NCBI GenBank assembly: GCA_934515035.1
Contig: CAKSXP010000012.1
Span: forward strand, 1 to 16,822
Reading direction: 5' to 3'
Length of the DNA: 16,822 nt
Origin: an uncultured Oscillospiraceae bacterium
Lineage (GTDB): Bacteria > Bacillota > Clostridia > Oscillospirales > Oscillospiraceae
Shown: positions 1 to 9,073 of the stretch, piece by piece
Position numbering within the stretch: position 1 is the stretch's first letter
Layout of the letters: the number at the start of each line of letters is the position of its first letter
Notes under the pieces: generated by a model
Seen by the model: only the letters and a program-made list of their open reading frames with translations
Database searches by the model: none
Told to the model about the DNA's origin: nothing
Position numbers and translations under genes: made by a program

Positions 1-1065
1 GCGGACATCCTCATCCTCGACGAGCCGACCGCCGTCCTCACTCCGCAGGAGACGGAAAAGCTTTTTGCGGTCCTTCGCAACATGAAAAAGGACGGAAAGG
101 CCGTCGTCATCATAACCCACAAGCTACACGAGGTCATGGACGTCTCCGACCGCGTGGCGGTCCTGAGAAAAGGCAAATACATAGGCGACGTTGCCACCAG
201 GGATACCGATCCGCAGAAGCTGACCGACATGATGGTCGGACATGCCGTCACCCTCAACATTGAAAGACCCACTGTCGAAGAAAAGCACGAGCGTCTTCGT
301 CTTGAAAACCTCAGCGTTCTCAACGCTGAGGGACTGCCCTCCCTCAGAAACGTCAGCTTCTCGGCATATACCGGCGAGATACTCGGCATCGCCGGAATTT
401 CCGGCAGCGGCCAGAAAGAGCTGCTGGAGGCTATCGCCGGATTGCAGCACTGCGAAAACGGCTCGTCCATCACATACATCGACGAAGACGGCAGCGAGAG
501 CCAGCTCATCGGTCTGTCCCCGCTGGAAATAAACAAAAAGGGAGTGTCCCTTTCCTTTGTTCCGGAGGACCGCCTCGGCATGGGTCTTGTCGGAAGCATG
601 GACCTGACCGACAATGTCATGCTCAAGTCCTATCGCCGCGGCCATTCACCCTTTGCCCACCGCAGCGCCCCCAAGCAGCTTGCCGAAAACATCGTTGATG
701 AGCTTGAGGTCGTAACGCCCGGGCTTTCAACTCCAATTCGCCGCCTTTCGGGCGGAAACGTCCAGAAGGTGCTTGTCGGCCGTGAGATTGCCTCCAACCC
801 CACCGTCCTTATGACGGCATACGCCGTCCGCGGGCTGGACATCAACACCTCATATACGATCTACCACCTTCTCAACGAGCAGAAGCAGAAGGGCGTCGCC
901 GTCATATATGTCGGCGAGGATCTTGACGTTCTGCTGGAGCTTTGCGACCGCATTCTGGTCCTCTGTTCCGGCTATGTCAACGGCATTGTCGATGGCCGGA
1001 CGACCACCAAGGAAGAGGTCGGCCTGTTAATGACAAATCTCAGGAAGGAGGTGCAGAACGCATGA
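1..1065 (+). CDS. Nucleoside ABC importer ATP-binding protein, NupO/YufO type (5' partial)
   Basis: ATPase of a Bmp/Nup-type nucleoside (or simple sugar) importer, acting on the cytoplasmic face of the two permeases encoded next. The frame is open from base 1, so the N-terminus is outside the window: 354 residues are visible of a tandem two-domain protein that is usually about 510. Visible residues 3-10 are the Walker B ILILDEPT of the first nucleotide-binding domain, with its switch His near residue 40. The second domain has a Walker-A-like GISGSGQKE (131-138) lacking the usual Lys, PEDR (188-191), the signature LSGGN (249-253) and a degenerate Walker B ending RGLDI (277-281). From family knowledge, a degenerate second domain is normal in this group. 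The stop overlaps the next start as ATGA. RbsA-like sugar ATPases are the alternative, but the following permeases favour nucleosides. A substrate-binding lipoprotein gene (bmpA) would be expected upstream. Confidence 0.9.
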   Translation, partial: ADILILDEPTAVLTPQETEKLFAVLRNMKKDGKAVVIITHKLHEVMDVSDRVAVLRKGKYIGDVATRDTDPQKLTDMMVGHAVTLNIERPTVEEKHERLRLENLSVLNAEGLPSLRNVSFSAYTGEILGIAGISGSGQKELLEAIAGLQHCENGSSITYIDEDGSESQLIGLSPLEINKKGVSLSFVPEDRLGMGLVGSMDLTDNVMLKSYRRGHSPFAHRSAPKQLAENIVDELEVVTPGLSTPIRRLSGGNVQKVLVGREIASNPTVLMTAYAVRGLDINTSYTIYHLLNEQKQKGVAVIYVGEDLDVLLELCDRILVLCSGYVNGIVDGRTTTKEEVGLLMTNLRKEVQNA

Positions 1066-2171
1066 ACGGACACAGGGAACCCTCCGTCCGCATCATAAAG
1101 CGCGACGGTATGCCAAGGCTCCAGGCATGGGGCATCCGTCTTATCGCGCTCATCGCGGCGCTCGCCGTCTGCTCCATCGTCATTTTTATCATAGTCAAGC
1201 TCAACCCGCTGAAGGTCTTTGCCGCAATGTATGACGGAGCCTTCGGCACCGGCCGCCGCTCATGGGCCACCATCCGCGACGCGATGACGATGCTGTGCAT
1301 CGCCGTCGGACTTGCTCCCGCGTTCAAAATGCGCTTCTGGAACATCGGAGCCGAGGGACAGATCCTCGTCGGCGGCATTGCAACGGCCGCCTGCATGATC
1401 TATTGTCCCGGCCTTCCGACGCCGCTGCTCTTTCTCATCATGATCGCCAGCAGCATCATCGCCGGCGCTGTCTGGGGCATCGTTCCCGCCGTTTTCAAGG
1501 CAAAGTGGAACACCAACGAGACCCTCTTCACCCTCATGCTCAACTACATTGCGATTCAGCTCACGAGCTATTTCGTCTCTATCTGGGAAAACCCCAAGGG
1601 CTCCAACGTTGTCGGCGTCATCAACCAGAACTCAAAGGCCGGCTGGCTGCCCAACCTGTTCTCCGAGGGCTTCAACAAGGACTTCGGCGTCAATGTCATA
1701 ATCGTTCTTGCCCTGGCCGTCGCGATGTTCATCTATCTGAAATATTCCAAGCACGGCTATGAGATCTCCGTCGTCGGCGAGAGCGAGAACACGGCGCGCT
1801 ACGCCGGTATCAAGCTCTCCAAGGTGTATATCCGCACGATGGCCATCTCCGGCGCGGTATGCGGCATTGCGGGCTTCATCGCGGTATCCGGCGCAAGCCA
1901 CACGATCTCCACCGACACGGCCGGCGGGCGCGGCTTTACCGCAATAATCGTCGCATGGCTTTCAAAGTTCAACACCTTCGTCATGATCCTGTTCTCGTTC
2001 CTCCTCGTTTTCCTGGAAAAGGGCGCGGTCCAGATCGCGTCGCAGTATAACCTGAACGACCATGTTTCCAGCATGCTGACGGGTATCATTCTCTTCTTCA
2101 TCCTCGGCAGCGAATTCTTCATCAACTACAAGCTCGTGTTCCGCGGCGGAAAGAAGGTGCAGTCGAAATGA
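1062..2171 (+). CDS. Nucleoside ABC importer permease 1, NupP/YufP type
   Basis: Integral membrane permease of the branched-chain/ribose type (BPD_transp_2), pairing with the second permease to form the channel. It has 369 residues. The first membrane segment lies at about residues 26-46, after a short basic cytoplasmic tail, followed by the family stretch FKMRFWNIGAEGQ and several further hydrophobic segments. The start ATG at 1062 is chosen because GGAGG (1047-1051) lies 10 bases upstream and the ATGA overlap with the ATPase stop suggests translational coupling. The same frame stays open further upstream but there it overlaps the ATPase. The gene ends in another ATGA overlap with the second permease. 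Nucleoside specificity is inferred from the similarity of the whole set to NupOPQ; ribose or another sugar is not excluded. Confidence 0.9.
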   Translation: MNGHREPSVRIIKRDGMPRLQAWGIRLIALIAALAVCSIVIFIIVKLNPLKVFAAMYDGAFGTGRRSWATIRDAMTMLCIAVGLAPAFKMRFWNIGAEGQILVGGIATAACMIYCPGLPTPLLFLIMIASSIIAGAVWGIVPAVFKAKWNTNETLFTLMLNYIAIQLTSYFVSIWENPKGSNVVGVINQNSKAGWLPNLFSEGFNKDFGVNVIIVLALAVAMFIYLKYSKHGYEISVVGESENTARYAGIKLSKVYIRTMAISGAVCGIAGFIAVSGASHTISTDTAGGRGFTAIIVAWLSKFNTFVMILFSFLLVFLEKGAVQIASQYNLNDHVSSMLTGIILFFILGSEFFINYKLVFRGGKKVQSK

Positions 2172-3166
2172 CACAATACATTCAGCTTTTCCAGTCTGCC
2201 ATCATTTTTGGAACGGTCATTCTCTTCGGCGCGCTCGGCGAGATCATAACCGAAAAGAGCGGCAACCTCAACCTCGGCGTGCCGGGCATAATGTATCTGG
2301 GCGGCATTGCCGGTCTGAGCAGCGTTTTCTTCTATGAGATGCACGCCGCGTCCCCCTCCGGCATCGTCTGTCTGCTGATCGCGCTGTGCGCGTCATTCCT
2401 CGCCTCCGCATTCGGCGGGCTCATATTCAGCTTTTTCACCATCACCCTCCGCGTTAACCAGAACGTCACCGGACTTACGCTCAATATCTTTGCCGGCGGT
2501 CTTGCAAACTTTCTGGGCGGCAGCCTGAACAAGCTGGCCGGCGGCGTCGGCCAGATCAGCGTTGCCGTAACGAGCAAGGCCTTCCGCGCAACTCCCGCTT
2601 TTCTTTCGGGCATGGGTGCCTTCGGCAAATTCCTCCAGAGCTTTGGATTCATGGTCTATCTGTCGATCATCCTCGCCGTCGCCGTTTCTCTGTTCCTCAA
2701 CCGCAGCCGCGCAGGGCTCAACCTCCGCGCGGTGGGCGAAAACCCCGCCACTGCGGATGCGGCAGGCATAAATGTCACGCGCTATAAATATCTTGCTACC
2801 TGCATCGGCGCGGGCATATCCGGATTTGGCGGCCTTTACTACGTCATGGACTACACAAAAGGCACCTGGGACAGCGCCGGCGGGATCGAATCTCTCGGCT
2901 GGCTGGCTCTGGCGCTCGTCATTTTCGCGAGCTGGAAGAGCCTGCGCGCCATATGGAGCGCATATCTCTTCGGCGCGCTGTTCTGGCTGTATCTTTACAT
3001 CGGCGACATTCTCGGCGTCACCTTCACCCGCGGCTCCCAGGAGCTGTTCAAAATGACGCCCTATCTCGTCACCATCCTCGTGCTGATCGTCGTCAGCATG
3101 CGCAAGAAGCGCGAAAACCAGCCGCCCGCATCACTGGGTCTGGCATATTTCAGAGAGGAGCGCTGA
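2168..3166 (+). CDS. Nucleoside ABC importer permease 2, NupQ/YufQ type
   Basis: Second membrane subunit of the importer, 332 residues. The N-terminal segment GALGEIITEKSGNLNLGVPG (about residues 19-38) is the recognisable signature of this permease subtype, in which a membrane helix is followed by TE(K/R)SGxLNLG. The rest is a series of hydrophobic helices with a cytoplasmic loop containing NLRAVGENPATADAAGI (about 187-203), the probable site of contact with the ATPase. The start overlaps the previous stop (ATGA), and the upstream AAAGAAGGTGCAG provides a moderate ribosome binding site. The short basic C-terminal tail is cytoplasmic by inference. Family size is typical and I see no sign of damage. 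Confidence 0.9.
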   Translation: MTQYIQLFQSAIIFGTVILFGALGEIITEKSGNLNLGVPGIMYLGGIAGLSSVFFYEMHAASPSGIVCLLIALCASFLASAFGGLIFSFFTITLRVNQNVTGLTLNIFAGGLANFLGGSLNKLAGGVGQISVAVTSKAFRATPAFLSGMGAFGKFLQSFGFMVYLSIILAVAVSLFLNRSRAGLNLRAVGENPATADAAGINVTRYKYLATCIGAGISGFGGLYYVMDYTKGTWDSAGGIESLGWLALALVIFASWKSLRAIWSAYLFGALFWLYLYIGDILGVTFTRGSQELFKMTPYLVTILVLIVVSMRKKRENQPPASLGLAYFREER

Positions 3167-3170
3167 TAAA

Positions 3171-4013
3171 ATGTCCGTTATCGGTATCGTTGGCAGCGGC
3201 GTAATGGGCCGCGGCATCGCTCAATGCTTTGTCTGCGCTGGGTATGAGATCGTAATGACGGATATCTCGCTGGAGCTGGCCGAAAAGGGCCGCGCGCTCT
3301 GCGCGGAGTCTATCGGAAAGCTTGCAGCCAAAGGCAAAATGACCGCTGCGGATGCAGACGCCGCAGTTTCGCGTCTTTCCGCCGGAGACGGATACTCCGC
3401 GCTTGCCGGCTGCGAGCTGGTGGTCGAGGCTTCGCTGGAGGACATAAATGTCAAAAAGAGCGTGTTTGCGGAGCTTGAAAAGCATGTCTCCGACAGCTGC
3501 CTGCTCGTAAGCAACACATCCTCCATCAGTCTTACGGATATTGCCGCCGGGCTGCGCCTTCCCGAGCGCACCGCGGGAATGCATTTTTTCAATCCGGCCC
3601 CCGTTATGAAGCTTGTCGAGGTCGTGCGCGGGGAAAAGAGCTCCGACGCGACGATCGAAAAAGTCTCCGCCTTTGCAGAATCTCTCGGCAAAACTCCCGT
3701 GGTCGTGCTTGACAGCCCCGGTTTCATCGTCAACCGCATACTCTGCCCCCTGATGAACGAAGCGATATACCTGCTCGAGAGCGGCGCTGCAACGCGCGAC
3801 GGCATCGACAGCGCGATGAGACTCGGCGCGAACCACCCAATGGGGCCGCTGGCTCTGGCGGATATGGTCGGGCTGGATGTTCTCCTGCATGTGACCGAGT
3901 ATTTCGCCGAAACGCTCGGCGAGGAAAAATACAGGCCCGCTCCCCTTCTCAAAAAGATGGTCGCAGAGGGCAAGCTCGGAGTCAAGACCGGAGAAGGATT
4001 CTACAAATACTAA
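3171..4013 (+). CDS. hbd: 3-hydroxybutyryl-CoA dehydrogenase
   Basis: Cytoplasmic NAD(P)-dependent enzyme interconverting acetoacetyl-CoA and 3-hydroxybutyryl-CoA, a step of clostridial butyrate/crotonate metabolism. Its 280 residues match the usual length of about 282. The Rossmann motif GSGVMG is at 8-13, with an acidic residue (D31) at the end of strand 2. The substrate/catalytic set is present: NTSS (115-118), H138 in GMHFFNP, E150, and N188 in GFIVNR. The C-terminal domain has NHPMGPLALADMVGLD (221-236). The ATG lies 4 bases after the permease stop; GAGAGGAG (3153-3160) is its ribosome binding site. The gene is probably cotranscribed with the importer and is followed by a strong terminator. 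Its usual partners (thl, crt, bcd, etfAB) are not next to it, so a butyrate role is inferred, not shown by context. Confidence 0.93.
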   Translation: MSVIGIVGSGVMGRGIAQCFVCAGYEIVMTDISLELAEKGRALCAESIGKLAAKGKMTAADADAAVSRLSAGDGYSALAGCELVVEASLEDINVKKSVFAELEKHVSDSCLLVSNTSSISLTDIAAGLRLPERTAGMHFFNPAPVMKLVEVVRGEKSSDATIEKVSAFAESLGKTPVVVLDSPGFIVNRILCPLMNEAIYLLESGAATRDGIDSAMRLGANHPMGPLALADMVGLDVLLHVTEYFAETLGEEKYRPAPLLKKMVAEGKLGVKTGEGFYKY

Positions 4014-4028
4014 ATTATCTCCATACAG

Positions 4029-4066
4029 AAAATTCCCGAACGGAAGATCCGTTCGGGAATTTTTTT
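4029..4066 (+). terminator. Intrinsic terminator between convergent operons
   Basis: A perfect 16-bp inverted repeat (4029-4044 with 4048-4063, loop AGA) runs into a T-tract at 4060-4066, 15 bases after the hbd stop. It should end the importer-hbd transcript. The same stem lies 7 bases beyond the purL stop on the other strand, where only four T follow, so it may also act, more weakly, on the purine operon. Confidence 0.92.
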
Positions 4067-4072
4067 ATCCTT

Positions 4073-7000
4073 TTATCTGAAGTATTTCACTGCGGCCTCG
4101 AACATGAGCATATCGTAAGCGCCGGGAACGTTTTTGTAAAGTCCCTTTCCGATACGCTCGGAATGCCCCATCTTGCCGAAAACACGGCCGTCCGGAGACG
4201 TGATGCCCTCTACCGCGAGCACGGAACCGTTGGGGTTGAAGCGAATGTCGTCCGTCGGCTCTCCCCTGTCGTCAACATACTGCGTCGCGATCTGACCGTT
4301 CGATGCAAGGGCGCGCACAAGCTCCTCGGAAGCATAGAACCTGCCCTCGCCGTGGGAGACGGGAACGGTATATATCCTCCCCGGCTCCGTGAGCGACAGC
4401 CACGGCGATTTATTGGACGCTACGCGCGTCCGCACGAGCCGGGACTGATGCCTTCCGATGGTGTTGAACGTCAGCGTCGGGCAGTTCTCATCGGTGTCGA
4501 TTATCCTGCCGTACGGCACAAGGCCCAGCTTTATAAGCGCCTGGAAGCCGTTGCAGATGCCGCAGGCCAGACCGTCGCGCCGGTCAAGCAATTCTCCGAC
4601 GGCCTGTTTTATCTGCTCATTGCGGAAGAAAGCGGTTATGAACTTCCCTGAGCCGTCCGGCTCGTCGCCGCCGGAAAAGCCGCCGGGGATAAACAGCACC
4701 TGCGCCTGATCCAGTCTCTCCGCAAAGCGCTCGACGGACTCCGAAACGGCGGAAGACGTCAGGTTGCGGATGATGAAGGTCTCCGCCTCGCCTCCGGCAC
4801 ATTCAACAGCCTTTGCCGAGTCATACTCGCAGTTCGTTCCCGGGAACACCGGGATCAGGAAGCGCGGCTTCGCCTTTTTGAACACCGGCGTGGGATATAC
4901 CATCGCCTTATACCCAAACGCCTCTATCTTCGCGTGGGGCATTTCGATATTACAGGGATACACGCTCTCAAGCCTGCCCTCATATACGTCAAGCAGTTCG
5001 GAGAGCGCCGCGCTCTCGCCCGCGAGCGTGATGGCGGCTTCCTCCGTCACCTCGCCAAGCTCCTTTCCGACCGGCTCGTCACCGGCGAGTTCCAGCACAA
5101 ACGCGCCGTATTTATAGCCAAACAACTCCGAAAGGCTGAGCCCATCGGAATAGCGGAAACCAAGCCCGTTTCCGAAGCACATTTTCATTATCGCCTCCGC
5201 AGTGCCGCCGAAGCCCGGCGTATATGCGGCAAGCAGCTTTCCATGCGCTGCAAGCTCATGGACCTTTGCAAAGTTTTCCTTCAACGACTCCGCTGTCGGA
5301 AGGCCGTTTTCATCTGTCTCCGGCTCGAGCAGCCGGACGCGGCTGCCGGCCTTTTTGAACTCCGGCGATATGACCTCCGAGACTTTGCCCGTCGTGACCG
5401 CAAACGACACCAGCGTCGGCGGCACGTCCATATTCTCAAAGCTTCCGCTCATCGAGTCCTTGCCGCCGATCGCGGCGGTTCCAAGCCCCTTCTGCGCGGC
5501 GAACGCGCCAAGCAGCGCCGCCAGCGGCTTGCCCCAGCGTGCCGGGTCGTGCCGCAGCTTCTCGAAGTATTCCTGGAAGCTGAGATAGACCTCGCTGAAC
5601 TCCGCACCCGCGGCCACGAGCTTTGAAACGGACTCCACGACCGCGAGATATGCGCCGTGGTATGGGCTCTTTTCCGAAATAAACGGGTTGAAGCCCCACG
5701 ACATGAACGAGCAGGTGTCGGTATCGCCGTGCTCGAGAGATATCTTGTTCACCATCGCCTGTATTGGCGTGAGCTGGTTTTTGCCGCCGAAGGGCATCAA
5801 AACGGTGCCCGCGCCTATCGTTGAGTCAAACATCTCCGAAAGGCCGCGGCGGGAGCAGACGTTAAGATCTCCCGCAAGCGCCATATATCCCCCGGCGAAG
5901 CTGTCCGGTATCGCTTTGTCAAACTTTTGTGGCGCGCTCGGTGCGGCGGTGATGTGCTTTTCGGCCCCGTTGGAGTCGAGAAATTCGCGGGAGATATCGA
6001 CTATCCTGCGTCCGCCGAGGTTCATCACGAGCCGCGGCGCTTCCGTCACCCTTGCAACTATCGTCGCCTCAAGGTTTTCGGAAGCGGCAAGCTCGAGAAA
6101 GCGTGCGGCATCCTTCGCGTCCACAACTACCGCCATGCGCTCCTGCGACTCGCTTATCGCAAGCTCGGTGCCGTCAAGTCCCTCGTACTTTTTCGGAACA
6201 CGGTCAAGCTCGATCTCAAGCCCGTCGGCAAGCTCGCCGATCGCAACGGATACGCCGCCTGCGCCGAAGTCGTTGCAGCGCTTGATAAGACGGGACGCCT
6301 CCGCATTGCGGAACAGGCGCTGGAGCTTGCGCTCTTCGGGCGCGTTGCCCTTCTGCACCTCCGCGCCGCAGCTTGCGAGCGACTCGGTCGTGTGTGACTT
6401 TGACGAGCCGGTGGCTCCGCCGCAGCCGTCGCGGCCTGTCCTGCCGCCGAGCATGATGACGATATCGCCCGGCACGGGGCGCTCGCGGCGGACGTTCTTT
6501 TCCGGGGCGGCGGCGATGACCGCGCCGATCTCCATGCGCTTTGCCGCATATCCGTCGTGATAAAGCTCGTCCACCTGTCCGGTAGCAAGACCGATCTGGT
6601 TTCCATATGAGCTGTATCCTGCCGCGGCGGTGGTAACGATCTTGCGCTGGGGCAGCTTGCCGGGTATCGTCTCCTCAACGGGACGCAGCGGATCCGCGCC
6701 GCCGGTCACGCGCATCGCGGCATAGACATAGCTTCTGCCGGAAAGCGGATCGCGGATGGCGCCGCCTATACAGGTCGCGGCGCCGCCGAAAGGCTCGATC
6801 TCGGTTGGATGATTGTGCGTTTCGTTCTTGAACAGCAGCAGCCAGGGCTCCGGAACGCCGTTCACGCTGACGTCTATCTTCACGGTGCAGGCGTTTATCT
6901 CCTCAGACTCGTCAAGCCTGTCAAGCTGTCCGTTTTTTCGCAGATACTTAGCGGCGATCGTGCCGATATCCATGAGTGTTACGGGCTTTGTCCGGCCAAG

Positions 7001-7762
7001 CTCCTCCCGGACGGCCCGGTAGTCCTCGTAGGTCTTTTGCAGAAGCGGATCTTCAAACACAACGCTGTCGATTATCGTGTTGAAGGTCGTATGGCGGCAG
7101 TGATCGGACCAGTAGGTATCGATCATGCGTATCTCGGTTATCGTCGGGTCGCGTCCCTCCGTTATGAAATAGTCGCGGCAGAGACGCAGATCGTCAACAT
7201 CCATCGCAAGGCCCATCTCCGCAGTATATGCGGAGAGTTCCTGCTCGCCGAAGCCGCGGAAGCCCTCCACTACCGCGACCGGCTCCGGCTGGGCATAGTC
7301 GTCGATAAGCGTTTCCGGCTTTTCAAGGCTAGCCTCGCGCGCTTCGACGGGGTTTATGACGTAGCTCCTGATGCGCTCCGTCTCCCCGGCGGTCAGCTTG
7401 CCCTCGAGTATATATACCTTCGCGGTCCTGACCGCGGGCGCCGCCTCAGGAGAGATAATGCGTATGCACTGCATCGCGGAATCCGCGCGCTGGTCAAACT
7501 GTCCCGGCAGATACTCGACCGCGAAAACGTATCCTCCGCCGACCGGAAGCTCATCCGTCACCAGGTCGAGCTGCGGCTCGGAAAACACCGTCCTTCGCGC
7601 ATAGTCGAACAGTTCCTCGGAAATGTTCTCAACGTCGTAGCGGTTGAACAGGCGCAGCCCCTCAAGGCTCTTTATGCCGAGCGTTTCTCGCACGTCCCTG
7701 TAAAGAGCGTGCGCCTCGTTTGCAAGCTCCGGCCTTTTTTCAACATAAATTCTGTATACCAC
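4073..7762 (-). CDS. purL: Phosphoribosylformylglycinamidine synthase, single-chain (synthetase + glutaminase)
   Basis: Catalyses the ATP- and glutamine-dependent conversion of FGAR to FGAM, step 4 of purine synthesis. The 1229-residue form carries all parts that are separate PurS, PurL and PurQ in Bacillus. Residues 1 to about 80 resemble a PurS-like domain. The synthetase core has TYWSDHCRHTTF (216-227), KNETHNHPTEIEPFGGAAT (312-330) and GGRTGRDGCGGATGSS (439-454), with a second half containing FPGTNC before the amidotransferase. The glutaminase domain (about 967-1229) has the nucleophile C1070 in GICNGFQ and the H1200/E1202 pair in GHSERI. The start codon is GTG; GGGAGG lies 9 bases upstream, and the gene begins 6 bases after the purD stop. 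It is the last gene of the operon. The length and arrangement match the clostridial clade of long PurL. Confidence 0.97.
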   Translation of the reverse strand: MVYRIYVEKRPELANEAHALYRDVRETLGIKSLEGLRLFNRYDVENISEELFDYARRTVFSEPQLDLVTDELPVGGGYVFAVEYLPGQFDQRADSAMQCIRIISPEAAPAVRTAKVYILEGKLTAGETERIRSYVINPVEAREASLEKPETLIDDYAQPEPVAVVEGFRGFGEQELSAYTAEMGLAMDVDDLRLCRDYFITEGRDPTITEIRMIDTYWSDHCRHTTFNTIIDSVVFEDPLLQKTYEDYRAVREELGRTKPVTLMDIGTIAAKYLRKNGQLDRLDESEEINACTVKIDVSVNGVPEPWLLLFKNETHNHPTEIEPFGGAATCIGGAIRDPLSGRSYVYAAMRVTGGADPLRPVEETIPGKLPQRKIVTTAAAGYSSYGNQIGLATGQVDELYHDGYAAKRMEIGAVIAAAPEKNVRRERPVPGDIVIMLGGRTGRDGCGGATGSSKSHTTESLASCGAEVQKGNAPEERKLQRLFRNAEASRLIKRCNDFGAGGVSVAIGELADGLEIELDRVPKKYEGLDGTELAISESQERMAVVVDAKDAARFLELAASENLEATIVARVTEAPRLVMNLGGRRIVDISREFLDSNGAEKHITAAPSAPQKFDKAIPDSFAGGYMALAGDLNVCSRRGLSEMFDSTIGAGTVLMPFGGKNQLTPIQAMVNKISLEHGDTDTCSFMSWGFNPFISEKSPYHGAYLAVVESVSKLVAAGAEFSEVYLSFQEYFEKLRHDPARWGKPLAALLGAFAAQKGLGTAAIGGKDSMSGSFENMDVPPTLVSFAVTTGKVSEVISPEFKKAGSRVRLLEPETDENGLPTAESLKENFAKVHELAAHGKLLAAYTPGFGGTAEAIMKMCFGNGLGFRYSDGLSLSELFGYKYGAFVLELAGDEPVGKELGEVTEEAAITLAGESAALSELLDVYEGRLESVYPCNIEMPHAKIEAFGYKAMVYPTPVFKKAKPRFLIPVFPGTNCEYDSAKAVECAGGEAETFIIRNLTSSAVSESVERFAERLDQAQVLFIPGGFSGGDEPDGSGKFITAFFRNEQIKQAVGELLDRRDGLACGICNGFQALIKLGLVPYGRIIDTDENCPTLTFNTIGRHQSRLVRTRVASNKSPWLSLTEPGRIYTVPVSHGEGRFYASEELVRALASNGQIATQYVDDRGEPTDDIRFNPNGSVLAVEGITSPDGRVFGKMGHSERIGKGLYKNVPGAYDMLMFEAAVKYFR

Positions 7763-7768
7763 GGAACC

Positions 7769-9043
7769 TTACCTCCCCGTTCCGGCCGCGAGAGCCCGCG
7801 CCCCGATATCGCGGCGGCAAAATCCGTTTTCAAACTCGACTTTGTCCGCGTAAGCATATGCGTTCTCGATCGCTTCGTCAAGGGTCTCGCCTGTCGCCGC
7901 GACGCCGAGTACCCGGCCGCCGCTGCTTACGAGCTTTTCACCGTCGCGCTTCGCCCCGGCGACGTATATCTCCCTGCCCGGCTCCGGCGCGGGAAGCGTT
8001 ATCTCAAACCCGCTGTCATATTTGACCGGATAGCCTCTGGACGCGATAACGACGCAGCACGCGCTCCCGTCTGAAAAGCGCACATCGGCGTTTTTCAGTT
8101 CTCCCCTTGTAACGGCGAGCATTATCTCCAGCAAATCGCTCTCCAGCAGCGGCAGAACGACCTGAGTTTCGGGATCGCCGAAACGACAGTTATACTCGAT
8201 TACCTTCGGGCCGCCGGGAGTAAGCATCAGGCCGAAATACAGACAGCCGCGGAACTGCCGTCCCTCCGCGCTCATCGCGTTCATGGTCGGCAGGAATATC
8301 TTCTCCATGCATTCCGCGGCGATATCCTCTGTATAATAGGGGTTCGGCGCAATGGTGCCCATTCCGCCGGTGTTCGGGCCCTCGTCGCCGTCATGGGCGC
8401 GCTTGTGGTCCATTGACGACACCATGGGTATCATCGTCTCCCCGTCCGTAAACGCCAGCACGCTGACCTCCGGTCCCGTCAGAAATTCTTCAACAACGAC
8501 ATGGCTTCCGCTCTCGCCGAAAACCTTGTCCTCCATCATCGAGCGAACGGCGTTTTCGGCCTCTTCGCGCGTTTCGGCGATGATAACGCCCTTTCCCAGT
8601 GCGAGTCCGTCGGCCTTTATGACCGTCGGAAGCGGCGCTTCGGCAACATATGCCAGCGCCTTTTCCATGTCGTCAAAGGTCTCATATGCGGCGGTGGGTA
8701 TGCCGTATTTCTTCATCAGGTTTTTCGAAAAAACCTTGCTGCCTTCGATCACAGCGGCATTGGCGCACGGACCGAAGCACTCAACTCCGGCTTCGTTCAG
8801 CGCGTCCACAGCGCCCAGCACCAGAGGATCGTCCGGCGCAACGACGGCATAATCAATGCCCTTTTCTCTGGCAAATGCGACTATGGCGGGAATATCCTTA
8901 GCGCCTATATCAACGCACTGCGCGTCTTCGGCGATGCCGCCATTGCCGGGAAGCGCGTAAAGCTCCGTTATTCTGCCGCTCTCGCGCAGCTTTTTGATTA
9001 TCGCATGCTCGCGGCCGCCGCCGCCGATTACCATGACTTTCAT
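7769..9043 (-). CDS. purD: Phosphoribosylamine-glycine ligase (GAR synthetase)
   Basis: ATP-grasp ligase joining glycine to phosphoribosylamine to give GAR, step 2 of purine synthesis. The 424 residues match the family. The N-terminal MKVMVIGGGGREHAI is the nucleotide-fold signature of PurD. The ATP-grasp part shows VFSKNLMKKYGIPTA, VIKADGLALGKGV and EEFLTGPEVSVLAFTDG, and the metal-binding end is EYNCRFGDPETQ. The ATG at 9043 is chosen because GGAGG sits 10 bases upstream and the protein then begins exactly at the conserved first strand. The frame could be extended to a TTG at 9070, but that adds nine residues unlike the family. Upstream of the ribosome binding site is a 10-bp hairpin. The purL start follows 6 bases after the stop. 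Confidence 0.97.
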   Translation of the reverse strand: MKVMVIGGGGREHAIIKKLRESGRITELYALPGNGGIAEDAQCVDIGAKDIPAIVAFAREKGIDYAVVAPDDPLVLGAVDALNEAGVECFGPCANAAVIEGSKVFSKNLMKKYGIPTAAYETFDDMEKALAYVAEAPLPTVIKADGLALGKGVIIAETREEAENAVRSMMEDKVFGESGSHVVVEEFLTGPEVSVLAFTDGETMIPMVSSMDHKRAHDGDEGPNTGGMGTIAPNPYYTEDIAAECMEKIFLPTMNAMSAEGRQFRGCLYFGLMLTPGGPKVIEYNCRFGDPETQVVLPLLESDLLEIMLAVTRGELKNADVRFSDGSACCVVIASRGYPVKYDSGFEITLPAPEPGREIYVAGAKRDGEKLVSSGGRVLGVAATGETLDEAIENAYAYADKVEFENGFCRRDIGARALAAGTGR

Positions 9044-9073
9044 CTTGTAATTACCTCCAAAAAGCACCAAATT

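Noticed and set aside
942..1061. N-terminal extension of permease 1
   Set aside because: The frame is open, but the extension overlaps the ATPase gene. GGAGG and the ATGA overlap mark 1062 as the start.
6809..8074. A 421-codon open frame on the plus strand opposite purL and purD
   Set aside because: It is antisense to conserved domains of both enzymes, spans their junction, and its translation is Arg-rich with no recognisable motif.
9044..9070. TTG start for purD nine codons upstream
   Set aside because: It would cover the GGAGG that serves the ATG at 9043 and add residues before the conserved first strand.
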